Source: Cacconaster sp045114175
GTDB lineage: Bacteria; Bacteroidota; Bacteroidia; Bacteroidales; UBA932
Length of the DNA stretch: 64,000 bases
NCBI GenBank assembly: GCA_045114175.1
Contig: JBGUJZ010000021.1
Location: 24,416-88,415 of the forward strand
Reading direction: 5' to 3'
Shown: positions 25,593-35,555 of the stretch, one piece after another
Position numbering within the stretch: the stretch's first letter is position 1
Layout of the letters: each line of letters opens with the position of its first letter
Translations under genes and position numbers: made by a program
Notes under the pieces: generated by a model
What the model saw: the letters and a program-made list of their open reading frames with translations, nothing else
Told to the model about the DNA's origin: nothing
Database searches by the model: none

Positions 25593-26032
25593 AGCGATTC
25601 GTCTTCTGCGCCGTCGGCGCTGCCGTTGTCGTAGAGGGCTTTTTCAAATTCCGCCGTCAGTTCGGCGAACTCCTCTTCTGAAATCATCTTGCAGATGCCG
25701 TTGTAGGCGGCACCGTTCTCTATGCAGATATGCGCGGTGCTCAGCAAACCCTTGAAGTCGCAGGTGCGGGTCAGGGTCAGCAGGTCAGCCACGATCATCT
25801 TGCCCGAGAAGCGGCCGCTGATGTCGGCGTTGCGGCAAAGCACGTCGCCGTCAACTACAGCGCCATCGCCCAGCACGATCTTCCCCTTGGAGAGGATCTT
25901 GCCGAAGAAGTTGCCGTCGATGCGGATATCGCCCGCGGAGATCATCACGCCTCCGCGAATCTCGGCCCCTACCGGGACACGGGCGATCTCGTTGACGCCG
26001 TAGTGGATAGGTTGTTCTTCCATTCTTGCCAT
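25589..26032 (-). CDS. Bactofilin (polymer-forming cytoskeletal protein)
   Basis: 147 residues. The core (residues about 20-115) is a right-handed beta-helix of the bactofilin/DUF583 type with short hydrophobic rungs such as VMISAGDIRIDGNFFGKI, KIVLGDGAVVDGDV and ADISGRFSGKMIV, flanked by a Met-rich head and an acidic tail (NGSADGAEDESL). Forms filaments linked to cell shape or polar organisation. Separated by 12 nt from lpdA on the same strand; overlaps the glycosyltransferase stop by 4 nt, convergent. Confidence 0.9.
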   Translation of the reverse strand: MARMEEQPIHYGVNEIARVPVGAEIRGGVMISAGDIRIDGNFFGKILSKGKIVLGDGAVVDGDVLCRNADISGRFSGKMIVADLLTLTRTCDFKGLLSTAHICIENGAAYNGICKMISEEEFAELTAEFEKALYDNGSADGAEDESL

Positions 26033-26044
26033 GGTTGTATGGTT

Positions 26045-27433
26045 TTAGATGTGGATGGCTTCGTTGTGAACGGCTTCCGCTGCCTCCAGGATGGCCTCGC
26101 TCATCGTCGGGTGCGGGAAGACGGATTTGATGATGTTCTTGGCGGTGACGCCCATATTGCGGGCTACCACGATACCGCCGATCATTTCGGAGACGTTGCC
26201 GCCCACCAGATGGGCGCCGAGCACCTTGTCGGTAGCCTCATCCACGATGAGTTTGACGAATCCGTCGCGCTCACCGGCTGCAGCGGCCTTGCCGGATGCC
26301 GTGAAGGGGAATTTGCCCACCTTGTAGGCGATACCCTTCTCCTTGACGGCGCGCTCGGTCATACCCACCGACGCCACCTCGGGCGAGGTGTAGGTGCAGG
26401 CAGGAATATTGCCGTAATCGATCGGTGCGGGGTTCAGGCCGGCGATGCACTCAACGCAACGGACACCCTCTGCCTCAGCCACATGGGCCAATGCCGGGGT
26501 CGGGATGATATCGCCAATCGCATAGAGGCCCGGGACGTTGGTGCGGAAATCTGCGTCCACCACCACTTTGCCGCGGTTCATCTCCACGCCCAGCTCCTCC
26601 AGACCGATGAATTCAGTGTTAGGGCGGACGCCCACGGCGGAGAGAACTCTCTCGGCCTCGATGATCTCTTCACCCTTCTTGGTCTCTACCGTCAGACGGC
26701 ACACGTCGCCGGTGGTATCCACGCTCTTGACCTGCGAGGAAACCATCACCTTGATGCCCATCTTGCGGAACGAACGGCTCAGCTGTGCCGAGGTGTCGTC
26801 GTCTTCCAACGGCAGGATGCGGTCCAGGTACTCGATCAGCGTCACCTCGCAACCCAAACTGCGGTAGAAGAAGGCGAACTCACTGCCGATGGCGCCGGAG
26901 CCGATGATAGCCAGACTCTTGGGCAGCGCATCCGGGGTCAGTGCCTGATAGTAGCTCCAGATCTTGATGCCGTCCACGGGAGCGAACGGAAGTGAAACGG
27001 GGCGCGCGCCGGTAGCCAGGATGATGTGGTCCGCATCGTGAATCACAGCATGATCGTCATCGTCGGTCACCTCTACACGGCCGCCGGAGAGCACCTTACC
27101 GGAGCCCTTGAGCACGGTCACCTTGTTCTTCTTGAAGAGGTATTCGATGCCTGCATTCATCGTGGCGGAGACGCCGCGGCTGCGGGCAACCATCTTCTCG
27201 AGGTCGGCCGAGACTTCGGCTGCATTCACGCCGTATTCCGCACCGGCCTGCGCATAATGCAGCACCTGCGCGCTCTTGAGCAGCGCCTTGGTGGGGATGC
27301 AACCCCAGTTCAGGCAGATTCCGCCCAGTTCGTTGCGTTCTACTACAGCCGTATTGAAGCCGAGCTGTGCAGCGCGGATAGCAGCCACATAGCCGCCCGG
27401 TCCTGCGCCGATAACGATGATGTCGTATTTCAT
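26045..27433 (-). CDS. lpdA: Dihydrolipoyl dehydrogenase
   Basis: 462 residues. FAD site DIIVIGAGPGGYVAA, redox disulfide GGICLNWGCIPTKAL (Cys40/Cys45), NAD site IGSGAIGSEFAFFYRSLG, second FAD motif LYAIGDII, and C-terminal catalytic HPTMSEAI. E3 component of 2-oxoacid dehydrogenase or glycine cleavage complexes; none of those subunits is adjacent. It lies 30 nt downstream of secA. Confidence 0.95.
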   Translation of the reverse strand: MKYDIIVIGAGPGGYVAAIRAAQLGFNTAVVERNELGGICLNWGCIPTKALLKSAQVLHYAQAGAEYGVNAAEVSADLEKMVARSRGVSATMNAGIEYLFKKNKVTVLKGSGKVLSGGRVEVTDDDDHAVIHDADHIILATGARPVSLPFAPVDGIKIWSYYQALTPDALPKSLAIIGSGAIGSEFAFFYRSLGCEVTLIEYLDRILPLEDDDTSAQLSRSFRKMGIKVMVSSQVKSVDTTGDVCRLTVETKKGEEIIEAERVLSAVGVRPNTEFIGLEELGVEMNRGKVVVDADFRTNVPGLYAIGDIIPTPALAHVAEAEGVRCVECIAGLNPAPIDYGNIPACTYTSPEVASVGMTERAVKEKGIAYKVGKFPFTASGKAAAAGERDGFVKLIVDEATDKVLGAHLVGGNVSEMIGGIVVARNMGVTAKNIIKSVFPHPTMSEAILEAAEAVHNEAIHI

Positions 27434-27463
27434 ATTTCTATTTGATTTTCAATTATTTATCGA

Positions 27464-30400
27464 TTAAAGATCGCGGCCGTGGCAGTTCTTGTACTTCTTA
27501 CCGCTGCCACACGGGCACGGGTCGTTGCGCCCCACCTTCTTCTCCACGTGAACCGGCTGGTTGCTGCGCGGCGCCACGTTGTTGGTGAGCATGTCGGGAC
27601 GGCTGGTCTGCATCCGGCTCATGTCGGTACGCTTCTCGTGAGCCTCGGTAGCCACCTCGGAAGCTTCCTGGTCCTGACGGAGGAAGATGGTGGCGCGGCT
27701 CAGGAACGAGAGCACGTCGCGGCTGATGTTCTCCAACACCTTGATGAAGAGGCCGAAGCTCTCGGTCTTGTAAACCAAGATCGGGTCTTTCTGCTCGTAC
27801 GATGCATTCTGTACCGACTGCTTGAGGTCGTCCATCTCGCGCAGGTGCTCCTTCCAGTACTCGTCAATCACGCGGAGGGTGACAGACTTTTCAATGGAGC
27901 GGACAATCTCCTTACCCTTGCTTTCGTAAGCCTTGCGCAGATCCACCAGCACCTGGAAGACCTTGCGGCCGTCGGTGATGGGAATTGCGATATTCTGGTA
28001 GAACATCCGCTTGGTGTCATAGACGTTCTTGATGATGGGCCAAGAAAGATCGATAAGCGTATCGAAACGCCGCTGCATGGAGTTGAGCAGCGTATCCTGC
28101 AAAGCATTGACCAACTGATCTTTGTGAGCATGCTCATAGAACTCGGCGGTGAATTCCGGCGTCACGGAGAGTGCCTCCACGAAGGCCTCGCAGAAGCCTT
28201 CATAGTCGAGATCCTTGTGGTCGTCCACAAAGATGTCGCAGTAGTCGCCCATCATATTGAGGACGTCCACATCGATGCGGTCACCGGTGAGTGCGTTGCG
28301 GCGCTTGGTGTAGATCACCTCGCGCTGCGAGTTCATCACGTCGTCGTACTCCACCAGGTTCTTACGGATACCGAAGTGGTTCTCCTCCACTTTCTTCTGG
28401 GCGCGCTCGATGGCTCCCGAGAGCATCGAAGACTGAAGGGCTTCGCCGTCAGCCATGCCCATACGGTCCACCACGCGGGAGATTCGGTCGGAACCGAAGA
28501 GACGCATCAGGTTATCCTGCAGCGACACGAAGAAGATGGAGGAACCCGGGTCGCCCTGACGGCCGGAACGGCCGCGCAATTGACGGTCCACGCGGCGGCT
28601 TTCGTGCCGCTCGGTGCCGATGATGGCCAGACCGCCCGCAGCCTTAACCTCGGGGGTCAGCTTGATATCGGTACCACGACCCGCCATGTTTGTTGCGATC
28701 GTCACGGTTCCCGGTTCACCGGCGTGTGCCACGACCTCCGCCTCACGCGCATGCTGCTTGGCATTCAGCACCTGGTGCTTGATACCCCTGATTTTGAGCA
28801 TCTTGCTGAGCAGCTCGGAGATTTCCACGGAGGTGGTACCCACCAGCACCGGACGGCCTTTGGCAATCAGTTCCTGGATCATCTCAATCACGGCGTTGTA
28901 CTTGTCCTTCATGGTCTTGTAAACCACGTCGGCCTGGTCGTCGCGAATCACCGGACGGTTGGTCGGGATGACCACCACATCCAGTTTGTAGATATCCCAG
29001 AACTCTTTGGCCTCGGTCTCTGCCGTACCGGTCATACCGGAGAGTTTATGGTACATGCGGAAATAGTTCTGCAGGGTGATGGTGGCGAAGGTCTGGGTAG
29101 CCGCCTCCACCTTCACATTCTCCTTAGCCTCAACGGCCTGGTGCAGACCATCGCTCCAACGTCGGCCCTCCATGATACGGCCGGTTCCCTCGTCCACGAT
29201 CTTGATCTTGCCGTCCACAATCACGTAGTCCACATCTTTCTCAAACATCGCGTAAGCCTTGAGCAGCTGGTCCACGGTGTGCATGCGCTCCGCCTTGAGG
29301 GAGTAGTTGGAGTTCAGCTCGTCCTTCTTGCGGCGCTTCTCCTCTTCCGGGATGTCCATGTGCTCGATGGCAGCCGTCTCGTCGCCCAGGCGCGGCATCA
29401 GGAAGAAGTCCGGATCGCCCACGGCGTTCGCGAGGATTTCGTTACCCTTGTCGGTCAGCTCCACGGTGCGCTGCTGCTCGTCAATCACGAAGTAGAGTTC
29501 GTTGGTGACGATGCGCTGCTCAATGTCGCGGTCGGAGAATGCGGCGCGCGTGATCTTGCTCTGGGCATCCAGCAGAATCTGCTTCATGCCCGGTTCGCTC
29601 AGGAACTTGATGAGCGGGCCATACTTGGGAAGACCCTTGTGAGCACGCAGGAGGAGGATTTCGCCCTTGTCGGCGATTTCACCTGCGGCAATCTGGCGCT
29701 TTGCCTCATTGAGCGTCTGGTTGACCAGCTGGCGCTGAGCCTGATAGAGGCGCTCCACGTAGGGTTTATACTGGATGAAGGTTTCGTCGCCGCTGCGCTG
29801 CACCGGGCCGGAAATGATGAGCGGGGTCCGGGCGTCGTCGATCAACACGGAGTCCACCTCATCCACGATGGCGAACTGATGCTTGCGCTGCACCAGATCC
29901 TCAGGGCTGATGGCCATGTTGTCACGCAGGTAGTCGAAACCGAATTCGTTATTGGTACCAAAGGTAATGTCGGCCAGATAGGCCTTCTTGCGGGCCTCGG
30001 TAGAGGGTTCGTGCTTGTCAATGCAATCCACGCTCAGGCCATGGAACATGTAGAGCGGGCCCATCCACTCGGCGTCTCGTTTGGCCAGGTAGTCGTTAAC
30101 CGTGACCACGTGTACGCCCTTGCCGGCCAGTGCATTTAGGAAGACCGGGAGGGTTGCCACGAGGGTCTTACCTTCACCGGTGGCCATCTCGGCAATCTTG
30201 CCGGAGTTCAAGACGATACCGCCGATCAGCTGCACGTCGTAGTGAACCATATCCCAGGTGATGCGGTTGCCGCCAGCCATCCAACTGTTCTGCCAGATGG
30301 CGTAGTCGCCGTTCACCGTGACGAAGTCATGCGACGCGGAGAGGGTGCGGTCGAAGTCAGTCGCGCGAACCTTGATGGTCGCATTCTCCGTAAAACGGCG

Positions 30401-30754
30401 CGCGGTGGACTTCATGATGGCGAAGGCCCGCGGGAGAATCTTTTCCAGAATCTCCTCGATCTTCTTGTCGATGGTCTTGATCAGTTCATCCTGCTCGGTG
30501 GCGAGTTTCTCCTTGCGGGTCACTTCGATCTCCACGTCGGAGAGCTGTTCCTTGATCTTGGCCACCTTCTCCTCTTCCGGAGCAATATGGTCTGCGATCA
30601 GCTGCCGGAGCGCCGCAGAGGCCTCACGGAGTGCATCGTCGGAAAGTTTGTCAATCTGTTCGTATTCGGCCTTGCAGGCATTCACGATGGGAGTCATCTT
30701 CTTGAGATCCCTATCTGCCTTGCTGCCAAAGAGTTTCTTGAGAATATTTGCCAT
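27464..30754 (-). CDS. secA: Preprotein translocase ATPase SecA
   Basis: 1096 residues, long as usual in Bacteroidota because of an extra segment in the first nucleotide-binding domain. Walker A MATGEGKTLVA, Walker B VDEVDSVLIDDARTPL, helicase motifs TNMAGRGTDIKL and GTERHESRRVDRQLRGRSGRQGDPG, and the C-terminal zinc site NDPCPCGSGKKYKNCHG that binds SecB or ribosomes. Drives post-translational export through SecYEG. Own promoter at 30835, with a leader of roughly 70 nt containing a CCGCC/GGCGG hairpin. Confidence 0.98.
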   Translation of the reverse strand: MANILKKLFGSKADRDLKKMTPIVNACKAEYEQIDKLSDDALREASAALRQLIADHIAPEEEKVAKIKEQLSDVEIEVTRKEKLATEQDELIKTIDKKIEEILEKILPRAFAIMKSTARRFTENATIKVRATDFDRTLSASHDFVTVNGDYAIWQNSWMAGGNRITWDMVHYDVQLIGGIVLNSGKIAEMATGEGKTLVATLPVFLNALAGKGVHVVTVNDYLAKRDAEWMGPLYMFHGLSVDCIDKHEPSTEARKKAYLADITFGTNNEFGFDYLRDNMAISPEDLVQRKHQFAIVDEVDSVLIDDARTPLIISGPVQRSGDETFIQYKPYVERLYQAQRQLVNQTLNEAKRQIAAGEIADKGEILLLRAHKGLPKYGPLIKFLSEPGMKQILLDAQSKITRAAFSDRDIEQRIVTNELYFVIDEQQRTVELTDKGNEILANAVGDPDFFLMPRLGDETAAIEHMDIPEEEKRRKKDELNSNYSLKAERMHTVDQLLKAYAMFEKDVDYVIVDGKIKIVDEGTGRIMEGRRWSDGLHQAVEAKENVKVEAATQTFATITLQNYFRMYHKLSGMTGTAETEAKEFWDIYKLDVVVIPTNRPVIRDDQADVVYKTMKDKYNAVIEMIQELIAKGRPVLVGTTSVEISELLSKMLKIRGIKHQVLNAKQHAREAEVVAHAGEPGTVTIATNMAGRGTDIKLTPEVKAAGGLAIIGTERHESRRVDRQLRGRSGRQGDPGSSIFFVSLQDNLMRLFGSDRISRVVDRMGMADGEALQSSMLSGAIERAQKKVEENHFGIRKNLVEYDDVMNSQREVIYTKRRNALTGDRIDVDVLNMMGDYCDIFVDDHKDLDYEGFCEAFVEALSVTPEFTAEFYEHAHKDQLVNALQDTLLNSMQRRFDTLIDLSWPIIKNVYDTKRMFYQNIAIPITDGRKVFQVLVDLRKAYESKGKEIVRSIEKSVTLRVIDEYWKEHLREMDDLKQSVQNASYEQKDPILVYKTESFGLFIKVLENISRDVLSFLSRATIFLRQDQEASEVATEAHEKRTDMSRMQTSRPDMLTNNVAPRSNQPVHVEKKVGRNDPCPCGSGKKYKNCHGRDL

Positions 30755-30827
30755 TTATCTAACGTTGTCAGTTTGTCAGTCGACCGCCTTCCCCGTCAAT
30801 CGGCGGCAGTCTCCTTAATATAACTGG

Positions 30828-30835
30828 CAAATATA
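30828..30835 (-). promoter_or_regulatory. -7 box of secA
   Basis: TATATTTG on the minus strand, preceded by GATTTTTGC, 73 nt before the secA ATG. The same extended arrangement recurs before the second TonB receptor (58318) and pduO (44071). Confidence 0.5.
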
Positions 30836-30882
30836 GCAAAAATCGCGCAACCCTCACTATTCCCTGCCAAAATGGCAATGGA

Positions 30883-31413
30883 TTAGAGATCTATGCGGAT
30901 GTGTCCCCCATAGGGGGTGAGGTTGAAGAAGGCTTCTTTGGGGGTGGTGAGGCCGGCGAAGATCTTGGCGCAGGCCAGGACGCCGCCGTGGGCGAAGATC
31001 AGAACTCGGCGGAAGGGCTGCTGGCAGAGTTCCTCCAGGAAGGCTGAAACGCGTTGGTACTGCATTGTAAAGGATTCGCCGCCGGGGACGGGAAGGTTGA
31101 TGTAATCCTCGTACCAATCTTGGATGTAGGGATCGTGAATCTCCTCGTAGCGCTGCATCTCCCATTCGCCGAAGTTCATCTCCAGCAGGCGGTTATCCCG
31201 CACGGCATCCGGATAGCCGCAGAACTCCGCCAGCCGCACGCAGCGCGAAAGCGGACTGGTAAAAACGGCATCAGGTGCACCCAGCGCAGCCAAAGCTTCC
31301 TGTGTGGCGGTAGCCTCCTCAACAAATGTATCCTTGAGGGGAACGTCGGTCTGCCCGTAGCAGGTGCCGGCGGGAACATCGGGGGCGGTATGGCGGACGA
31401 GGATAACTTCCAT
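30883..31413 (-). CDS. cobC: Alpha-ribazole phosphatase (histidine phosphatase family)
   Basis: 176 residues. Opens MEVILVRHTAP, the RH[GT] catalytic motif with His8 as phosphoacceptor; FTSPLSRC and IFAHGGVL (second His) complete the site, and GEWEMQRYEEI matches the family. It removes the 5'-phosphate from alpha-ribazole phosphate or adenosylcobalamin phosphate, the last step of nucleotide-loop assembly. Final gene of the 23-gene corrinoid run, 1 nt after cobS. Confidence 0.87.
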   Translation of the reverse strand: MEVILVRHTAPDVPAGTCYGQTDVPLKDTFVEEATATQEALAALGAPDAVFTSPLSRCVRLAEFCGYPDAVRDNRLLEMNFGEWEMQRYEEIHDPYIQDWYEDYINLPVPGGESFTMQYQRVSAFLEELCQQPFRRVLIFAHGGVLACAKIFAGLTTPKEAFFNLTPYGGHIRIDL

Positions 31414-31414
31414 A

Positions 31415-32182
31415 TCAGGCCCAGAATGAAAAGGCTATCAGAACAGACAGGTAGAGCGAGAGTTCGCACAGCAGGAAGGTCGCGCCGCAGCAATCGCCGG
31501 TGTAGCCCTGAATCTTCCGTTTCATCAGCAGCGCCAGCAAGAGCATCACTGCCACGGGAACCAACAGTAACCAGCAGAGACAGAGGGGCAGCCAGTGCAG
31601 GACGAGCGTCAGCACCACAACGGGCGCCAGCCCAGCCAGCAGGCAGACGAGCACTTCGTGCCACTTCATCCGGTTGTAAACCGTCTTGTTTTTGGCCTCC
31701 TCTTCCGTGCGCGCATAGGGCAGCAGGTTAATGAGTTGCGCGGCGCAGCACTTGGCCCACGCATCCCCGAAAAGCACGACCAGAATCAGCGTGTCTCGCG
31801 AAATGACGCTCGGCAACTGAAGCATCAACGCAAAATAGACGACCAGTCCGATGACGCCGTAGGTGCCGATGTGCGAATCTTTCATGATGGCCAGCCGCCG
31901 CTCGCGCGAAGTGCCACCGCCCAGGCCGTCGATAAAATCAGCCAGGCCGTCTTCGTGCAGCGCACCGGTCAGCAGCAACCGCACCACCAGCGCCAGAATC
32001 CACGCCAGCGTGAGGGGCATCACCTGCGATGCGAGCCAAAGGGTCAGGGCCATCAAACCACCCGTCAGCCAGCCCACGAGCGGCCAGAGGGGCACCACCC
32101 GCTTGAAAGCGCCAGCGGGAATCTCGCGGATGCGCCAGAAAGGAAGGCGCGTAAAGAAGGTCAGGGCAGCCAGCAGTCTCAT
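31415..32182 (-). CDS. cobS: Adenosylcobinamide-GDP ribazoletransferase (cobalamin synthase)
   Basis: 255 residues, polytopic inner-membrane protein. Signature HEDGLADFIDGLGGG with ERRLAIMKDSHIGTYGVIG, the metal-binding catalytic region of CobS/CobV. Joins adenosylcobinamide-GDP to alpha-ribazole (phosphate), releasing GMP. Starts 3 nt after the cobT stop. Confidence 0.95.
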   Translation of the reverse strand: MRLLAALTFFTRLPFWRIREIPAGAFKRVVPLWPLVGWLTGGLMALTLWLASQVMPLTLAWILALVVRLLLTGALHEDGLADFIDGLGGGTSRERRLAIMKDSHIGTYGVIGLVVYFALMLQLPSVISRDTLILVVLFGDAWAKCCAAQLINLLPYARTEEEAKNKTVYNRMKWHEVLVCLLAGLAPVVVLTLVLHWLPLCLCWLLLVPVAVMLLLALLMKRKIQGYTGDCCGATFLLCELSLYLSVLIAFSFWA

Positions 32183-32185
32183 CGG

Positions 32186-33232
32186 TTAAAAATATTTGGT
32201 GATTTCCGCATCGCGGAAGTTGTCCATTTCGTTGATCATCCGGACGGCCGATTCCAGGATAGGATAAGCGCAGATGGCGCCGGTCCCCTCCCCAAGCCGC
32301 AGTCCAAGTTGCAGCAGCGGCTGCGCGCCCATCGCATCGAGCAGTTTGCGGTGGCCCGACTCATCGCCGCAGTGGCCGAAAACCGCATATTCTTTGACAG
32401 CCGAAGCAAGTTGCATCGCGCCCAGCATGCAAGCGGTCATAATGAAACCGTCCACCAGAATCACGATACCCAGCTCGGCAGCCTGCAGCATCGCACCCAC
32501 CGCCGCGACCATCTCGAATCCGCCGAACCAGCGCATCCAGTCGCGCGGTGTGCCGTCGCCGGTATAGTTTGCCTCCGATTGCTGCAGCACGGCCAGTTTG
32601 TGCGCCACGCCGGCCTTGTCCAGCCCGCTGCCGGCCCCCACACACTCCGCGAGCGGAATGCCGGTGAAGCGTGACATCCAGAGGGACGAAGGCGAGGTAT
32701 TGCCGATTCCCATTTCTCCGAAACTCAGCACGTTGCTGCCTTCTTCCACACACTGGCGCACCACTTCCGCACCAATCTCCAGGCAGCGTTCGAACTCCTC
32801 AACGCTCATCGCGGGGCCGTGCAAAAAGTTGCGGGTGCCGCGAGCGACCTTGCGGTCGATAATGCCGCGATTCTTGGGCAAGTCGAAGTCGACACCCACG
32901 TCCACTACTTTCAATTTGAAACCATGCTGCCGGCAGAGGAAGTTGACGCCCCCGGTTCCCTGCGGATGGGTAAAGTGGCAGACCTGCTGCCAGGTAACCT
33001 CCTTGGGAGCGATGCTCACCCCCTCCGCCACAATGCCATGGTCGGCCGCAAAAACGATGTTCTGCGGACAGCGCAGTTCCGGAGTCAGACTCTGCTGAAT
33101 AAGTCCCACCTGCAGCGCGAGCGACTCCAGGCGGCCCAGCGAACCGCGAGGCTTGGTGAGATTATCGATCTTCTCCTGCAGTGCGGTGCGGAGCGCCTGA
33201 TCGGGTGGTTCGATATGGAATTCGTGCGTCAT
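32186..33232 (-). CDS. cobT: Nicotinate-nucleotide:dimethylbenzimidazole phosphoribosyltransferase
   Basis: 348 residues, typical length. KPRGSLGRLESLALQ at the N-terminus, FAADHGIVAEGVS, GEMGIGNTS and the catalytic Glu in LRLGEGTGA. Activates a lower-ligand base with nicotinate mononucleotide to give alpha-ribazole phosphate. Which base is used cannot be told; no bluB or bza gene is in the window. Tight spacing to cobU (1 nt) and cobS (3 nt). Confidence 0.96.
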   Translation of the reverse strand: MTHEFHIEPPDQALRTALQEKIDNLTKPRGSLGRLESLALQVGLIQQSLTPELRCPQNIVFAADHGIVAEGVSIAPKEVTWQQVCHFTHPQGTGGVNFLCRQHGFKLKVVDVGVDFDLPKNRGIIDRKVARGTRNFLHGPAMSVEEFERCLEIGAEVVRQCVEEGSNVLSFGEMGIGNTSPSSLWMSRFTGIPLAECVGAGSGLDKAGVAHKLAVLQQSEANYTGDGTPRDWMRWFGGFEMVAAVGAMLQAAELGIVILVDGFIMTACMLGAMQLASAVKEYAVFGHCGDESGHRKLLDAMGAQPLLQLGLRLGEGTGAICAYPILESAVRMINEMDNFRDAEITKYF

Positions 33233-33233
33233 T

Positions 33234-33743
33234 CTACTTGATTTTGACGGGGATGCCGCTGACCATCAGGATCACTTCGTCCGCTTTGGCGGCGACGTAC
33301 TGGTTCATCCAGCCCTGCAGGTCGGTGAAGCGGCGCTGAAGCGCATTGTCCGAGGTGCCACCCATCCCGATTTCGTTGGTCACGAAGAGGAAGGTGGCAT
33401 CCTGCGCGATGAAGGCGTCGAATTCGGCCTTGAGGGCCGTCAGCGCGCGATCCGTGTCGCCATCCAGGTCCGTAAAGAAGTTGGTGGCCCAGAGGGTCAG
33501 GCAGTCTATCAATACCACGCGCCCGGAGAGGATGTGGCGGCTAAGTTGCTTCTCCTCTTCCAGGTTGGTCCACTGCGGACCGCGCCGTGCCTGATGGCGT
33601 GCGATGCGCTCCCGGAACTCCTCGTCCCACACCCGGGCAGTAGCCAGATAGACAGGATTCTCAGCGAGTTCGAGTGCCCGCTTTTCCGCGTAGCTGCTCT
33701 TTCCCGACCGCGCTCCACCAGTAATCAGTATAATGCGTTTCAT
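33234..33743 (-). CDS. cobU: Adenosylcobinamide kinase / guanylyltransferase
   Basis: 169 residues. P-loop ITGGARSGKSSYAE at residues 7-20, followed by the guanylated His in RIARHQARRGPQW and the DCLTLWATN motif. Phosphorylates adenosylcobinamide and transfers GMP to it. Starts 3 nt after the cbiJ-cbiD fusion stop. Confidence 0.95.
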   Translation of the reverse strand: MKRIILITGGARSGKSSYAEKRALELAENPVYLATARVWDEEFRERIARHQARRGPQWTNLEEEKQLSRHILSGRVVLIDCLTLWATNFFTDLDGDTDRALTALKAEFDAFIAQDATFLFVTNEIGMGGTSDNALQRRFTDLQGWMNQYVAAKADEVILMVSGIPVKIK

Positions 33744-33746
33744 AGT

Positions 33747-35555
33747 TTACAAAGATAGTGAAAAACCCGATTCGTCCAGAAGAATGATCTCCAGCGTGCC
33801 GGCGGTAGCCGGGTAAACAGTAGCACAGGCAGTGCGGCAGCGGGAGAGGATGGCGGAGAGGAAGCGACGGGCATCTTCCGGGCTAAGCGCTGTCCAGAGT
33901 TCACGGGCCAGCATCAGGCGGTCGATAGCCTCTGCAACGGCGGGCGAACAGCCAGCCTCAGCGGCGACGCTCTTCAGGAATTCGCGGTTCATCACGACGC
34001 TGCGGCTGTGCGTATCCAGATGCCCCTCAGCGAGTTTCACGGCCTTGCCCAGCATTACGCCCATCGTGACTCGACGGACGCCCAGTTCGGCAGCCAGCTT
34101 GAGGGTTTTCCCTACGAGGTTGCCGTAATGGATAAAGGCCTGCGGTGGGAAATCCGGGAATCGACTCTTCAGGAAAGCCTCGCTCTTGGCACCCGAATTG
34201 ATCACCAGATGGTCCACGCCGATGGCAAGCGCCACTTCAATCTCTTTACGCAGGGCATCCACGAAGGCCTGGTCCGAGAAGGGCCGGACGATGCCGGAAG
34301 TCCCGATAATGGAGATGCCGTCCACGACGCCCAACTTGGGATTAAAAGTCTTGAGTGCGAGTTCTCTACCGCCTGGAACAGAAATGGTTACATCAAGCCC
34401 GCCGTCATACAATGAAGACAACTCCCGCGTCATCATCTCGCGCGGCACGCGATTGATGGCCGGACCGCCGACCGGAAGACCGAGCCCGGGCAGCGTCACA
34501 CGCCCAACGCCCTCGCCTTGCAGAAAATGAACGCCCGGCTCTTTAGAAAATGTAACCGTGGCGACGATGGCACTGCCGTTCGTAACGTCAGGATCATCTC
34601 CGGCATCCTTCACCACCGTAGCCGTCCCCACCGCGCTGAAGGGTTCTGCCGCGCGCAAGCTGACATCCGAGACTGGCAAAGCCAACGTCTCGCCGTCCGG
34701 CAGCGTGATGGAGACTGTCTCCCCAACTTCACGTCCCAGCAGCGCCAGCAAAGCCGCCTTGGAGGCTGCTGTGGCGCAGGCGCCGGTCGTAAAGCCGGTC
34801 CGCAGCGGGAAAAAGCCCGGCAGCAGCCGTTCGATCTCGCGACGCAAGCCGTGTTCGCCCGTTACGGTCACGAAGCCAGCAGGCATCGCAGGCCGCTCCA
34901 GGGCATAAATCGCCACACCGGCAGCCCGGGCGGCAGAGACCTTTTCGGTAAAACCACCGCTCTCCCCGCTCTCCTTGGTCAGGATGGCCTGGGGCCGGAC
35001 AGACGCGAGCAATGAAGCCGTATCATCAGCCGCATAGTAGACCAGTTTCTCTGCCGGAAAACCTTCCTCATCCGCGATTGCACGGGATTCGTCGCGATTC
35101 AGAATCCGCATCCGACAATCGTGGCGCGACCAATAGGGTTTCAGCGCCCGGATGGTCTGCACACCGGTCAGGGCCAGCAGCGAAGAAACGCCGTCGGCCT
35201 CCAGCCGGGCAAGTGCTTCGGGAAAATCCCGGCACCAGATAATATCTTCTTCGCGCGGCGGAAAAACCCGCTCCACGCGAATAACAGGCAGCCCCAGTTC
35301 CTCGGAAACCTCCGCCACCGTCCGGTGCAGTTCCGCGGCAAACGGATGGCCGGCGTCGATCAGCAGCCGGATGTCGTGCACCGCGCAAAAGGCCGCCATC
35401 GCGGCGGCGTCCAGCGCACCGGTCACATGTGTTCCGTGCAGACACTCAATCTGTTGCAAAGCATCCCGTGTGGAATACCAATAGGGCGAACCCGCCGCAT
35501 CCGCCACGCGGACCGCGAGCCGTCCTTCCGTCGTTCCACCGAGAATCAGGATCAT
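33747..35555 (-). CDS. Fusion of precorrin-6A reductase (CbiJ/CobK) and cobalt-precorrin-5B C1-methyltransferase (CbiD)
   Basis: 602 residues. Residues 1-about 245 are CbiJ: MILILGGTTEGRLAVRVADAAG, LIDAGHPFAAELHRTVAEV and ILTKESGESGGFTEKV. Residues about 253-602 are CbiD, starting FPLRTGFTTGACATAASKAAL with VTVSF-type motifs and FIHYGNLVGKTLKLAAELGV. CbiD methylates C1 of cobalt-precorrin-5B and CbiJ reduces the product to cobalt-precorrin-6B, so consecutive steps are joined in one chain. CbiD marks the anaerobic route. Overlaps the cbiG-cbiF fusion stop by 4 nt. Confidence 0.94.
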   Translation of the reverse strand: MILILGGTTEGRLAVRVADAAGSPYWYSTRDALQQIECLHGTHVTGALDAAAMAAFCAVHDIRLLIDAGHPFAAELHRTVAEVSEELGLPVIRVERVFPPREEDIIWCRDFPEALARLEADGVSSLLALTGVQTIRALKPYWSRHDCRMRILNRDESRAIADEEGFPAEKLVYYAADDTASLLASVRPQAILTKESGESGGFTEKVSAARAAGVAIYALERPAMPAGFVTVTGEHGLRREIERLLPGFFPLRTGFTTGACATAASKAALLALLGREVGETVSITLPDGETLALPVSDVSLRAAEPFSAVGTATVVKDAGDDPDVTNGSAIVATVTFSKEPGVHFLQGEGVGRVTLPGLGLPVGGPAINRVPREMMTRELSSLYDGGLDVTISVPGGRELALKTFNPKLGVVDGISIIGTSGIVRPFSDQAFVDALRKEIEVALAIGVDHLVINSGAKSEAFLKSRFPDFPPQAFIHYGNLVGKTLKLAAELGVRRVTMGVMLGKAVKLAEGHLDTHSRSVVMNREFLKSVAAEAGCSPAVAEAIDRLMLARELWTALSPEDARRFLSAILSRCRTACATVYPATAGTLEIILLDESGFSLSL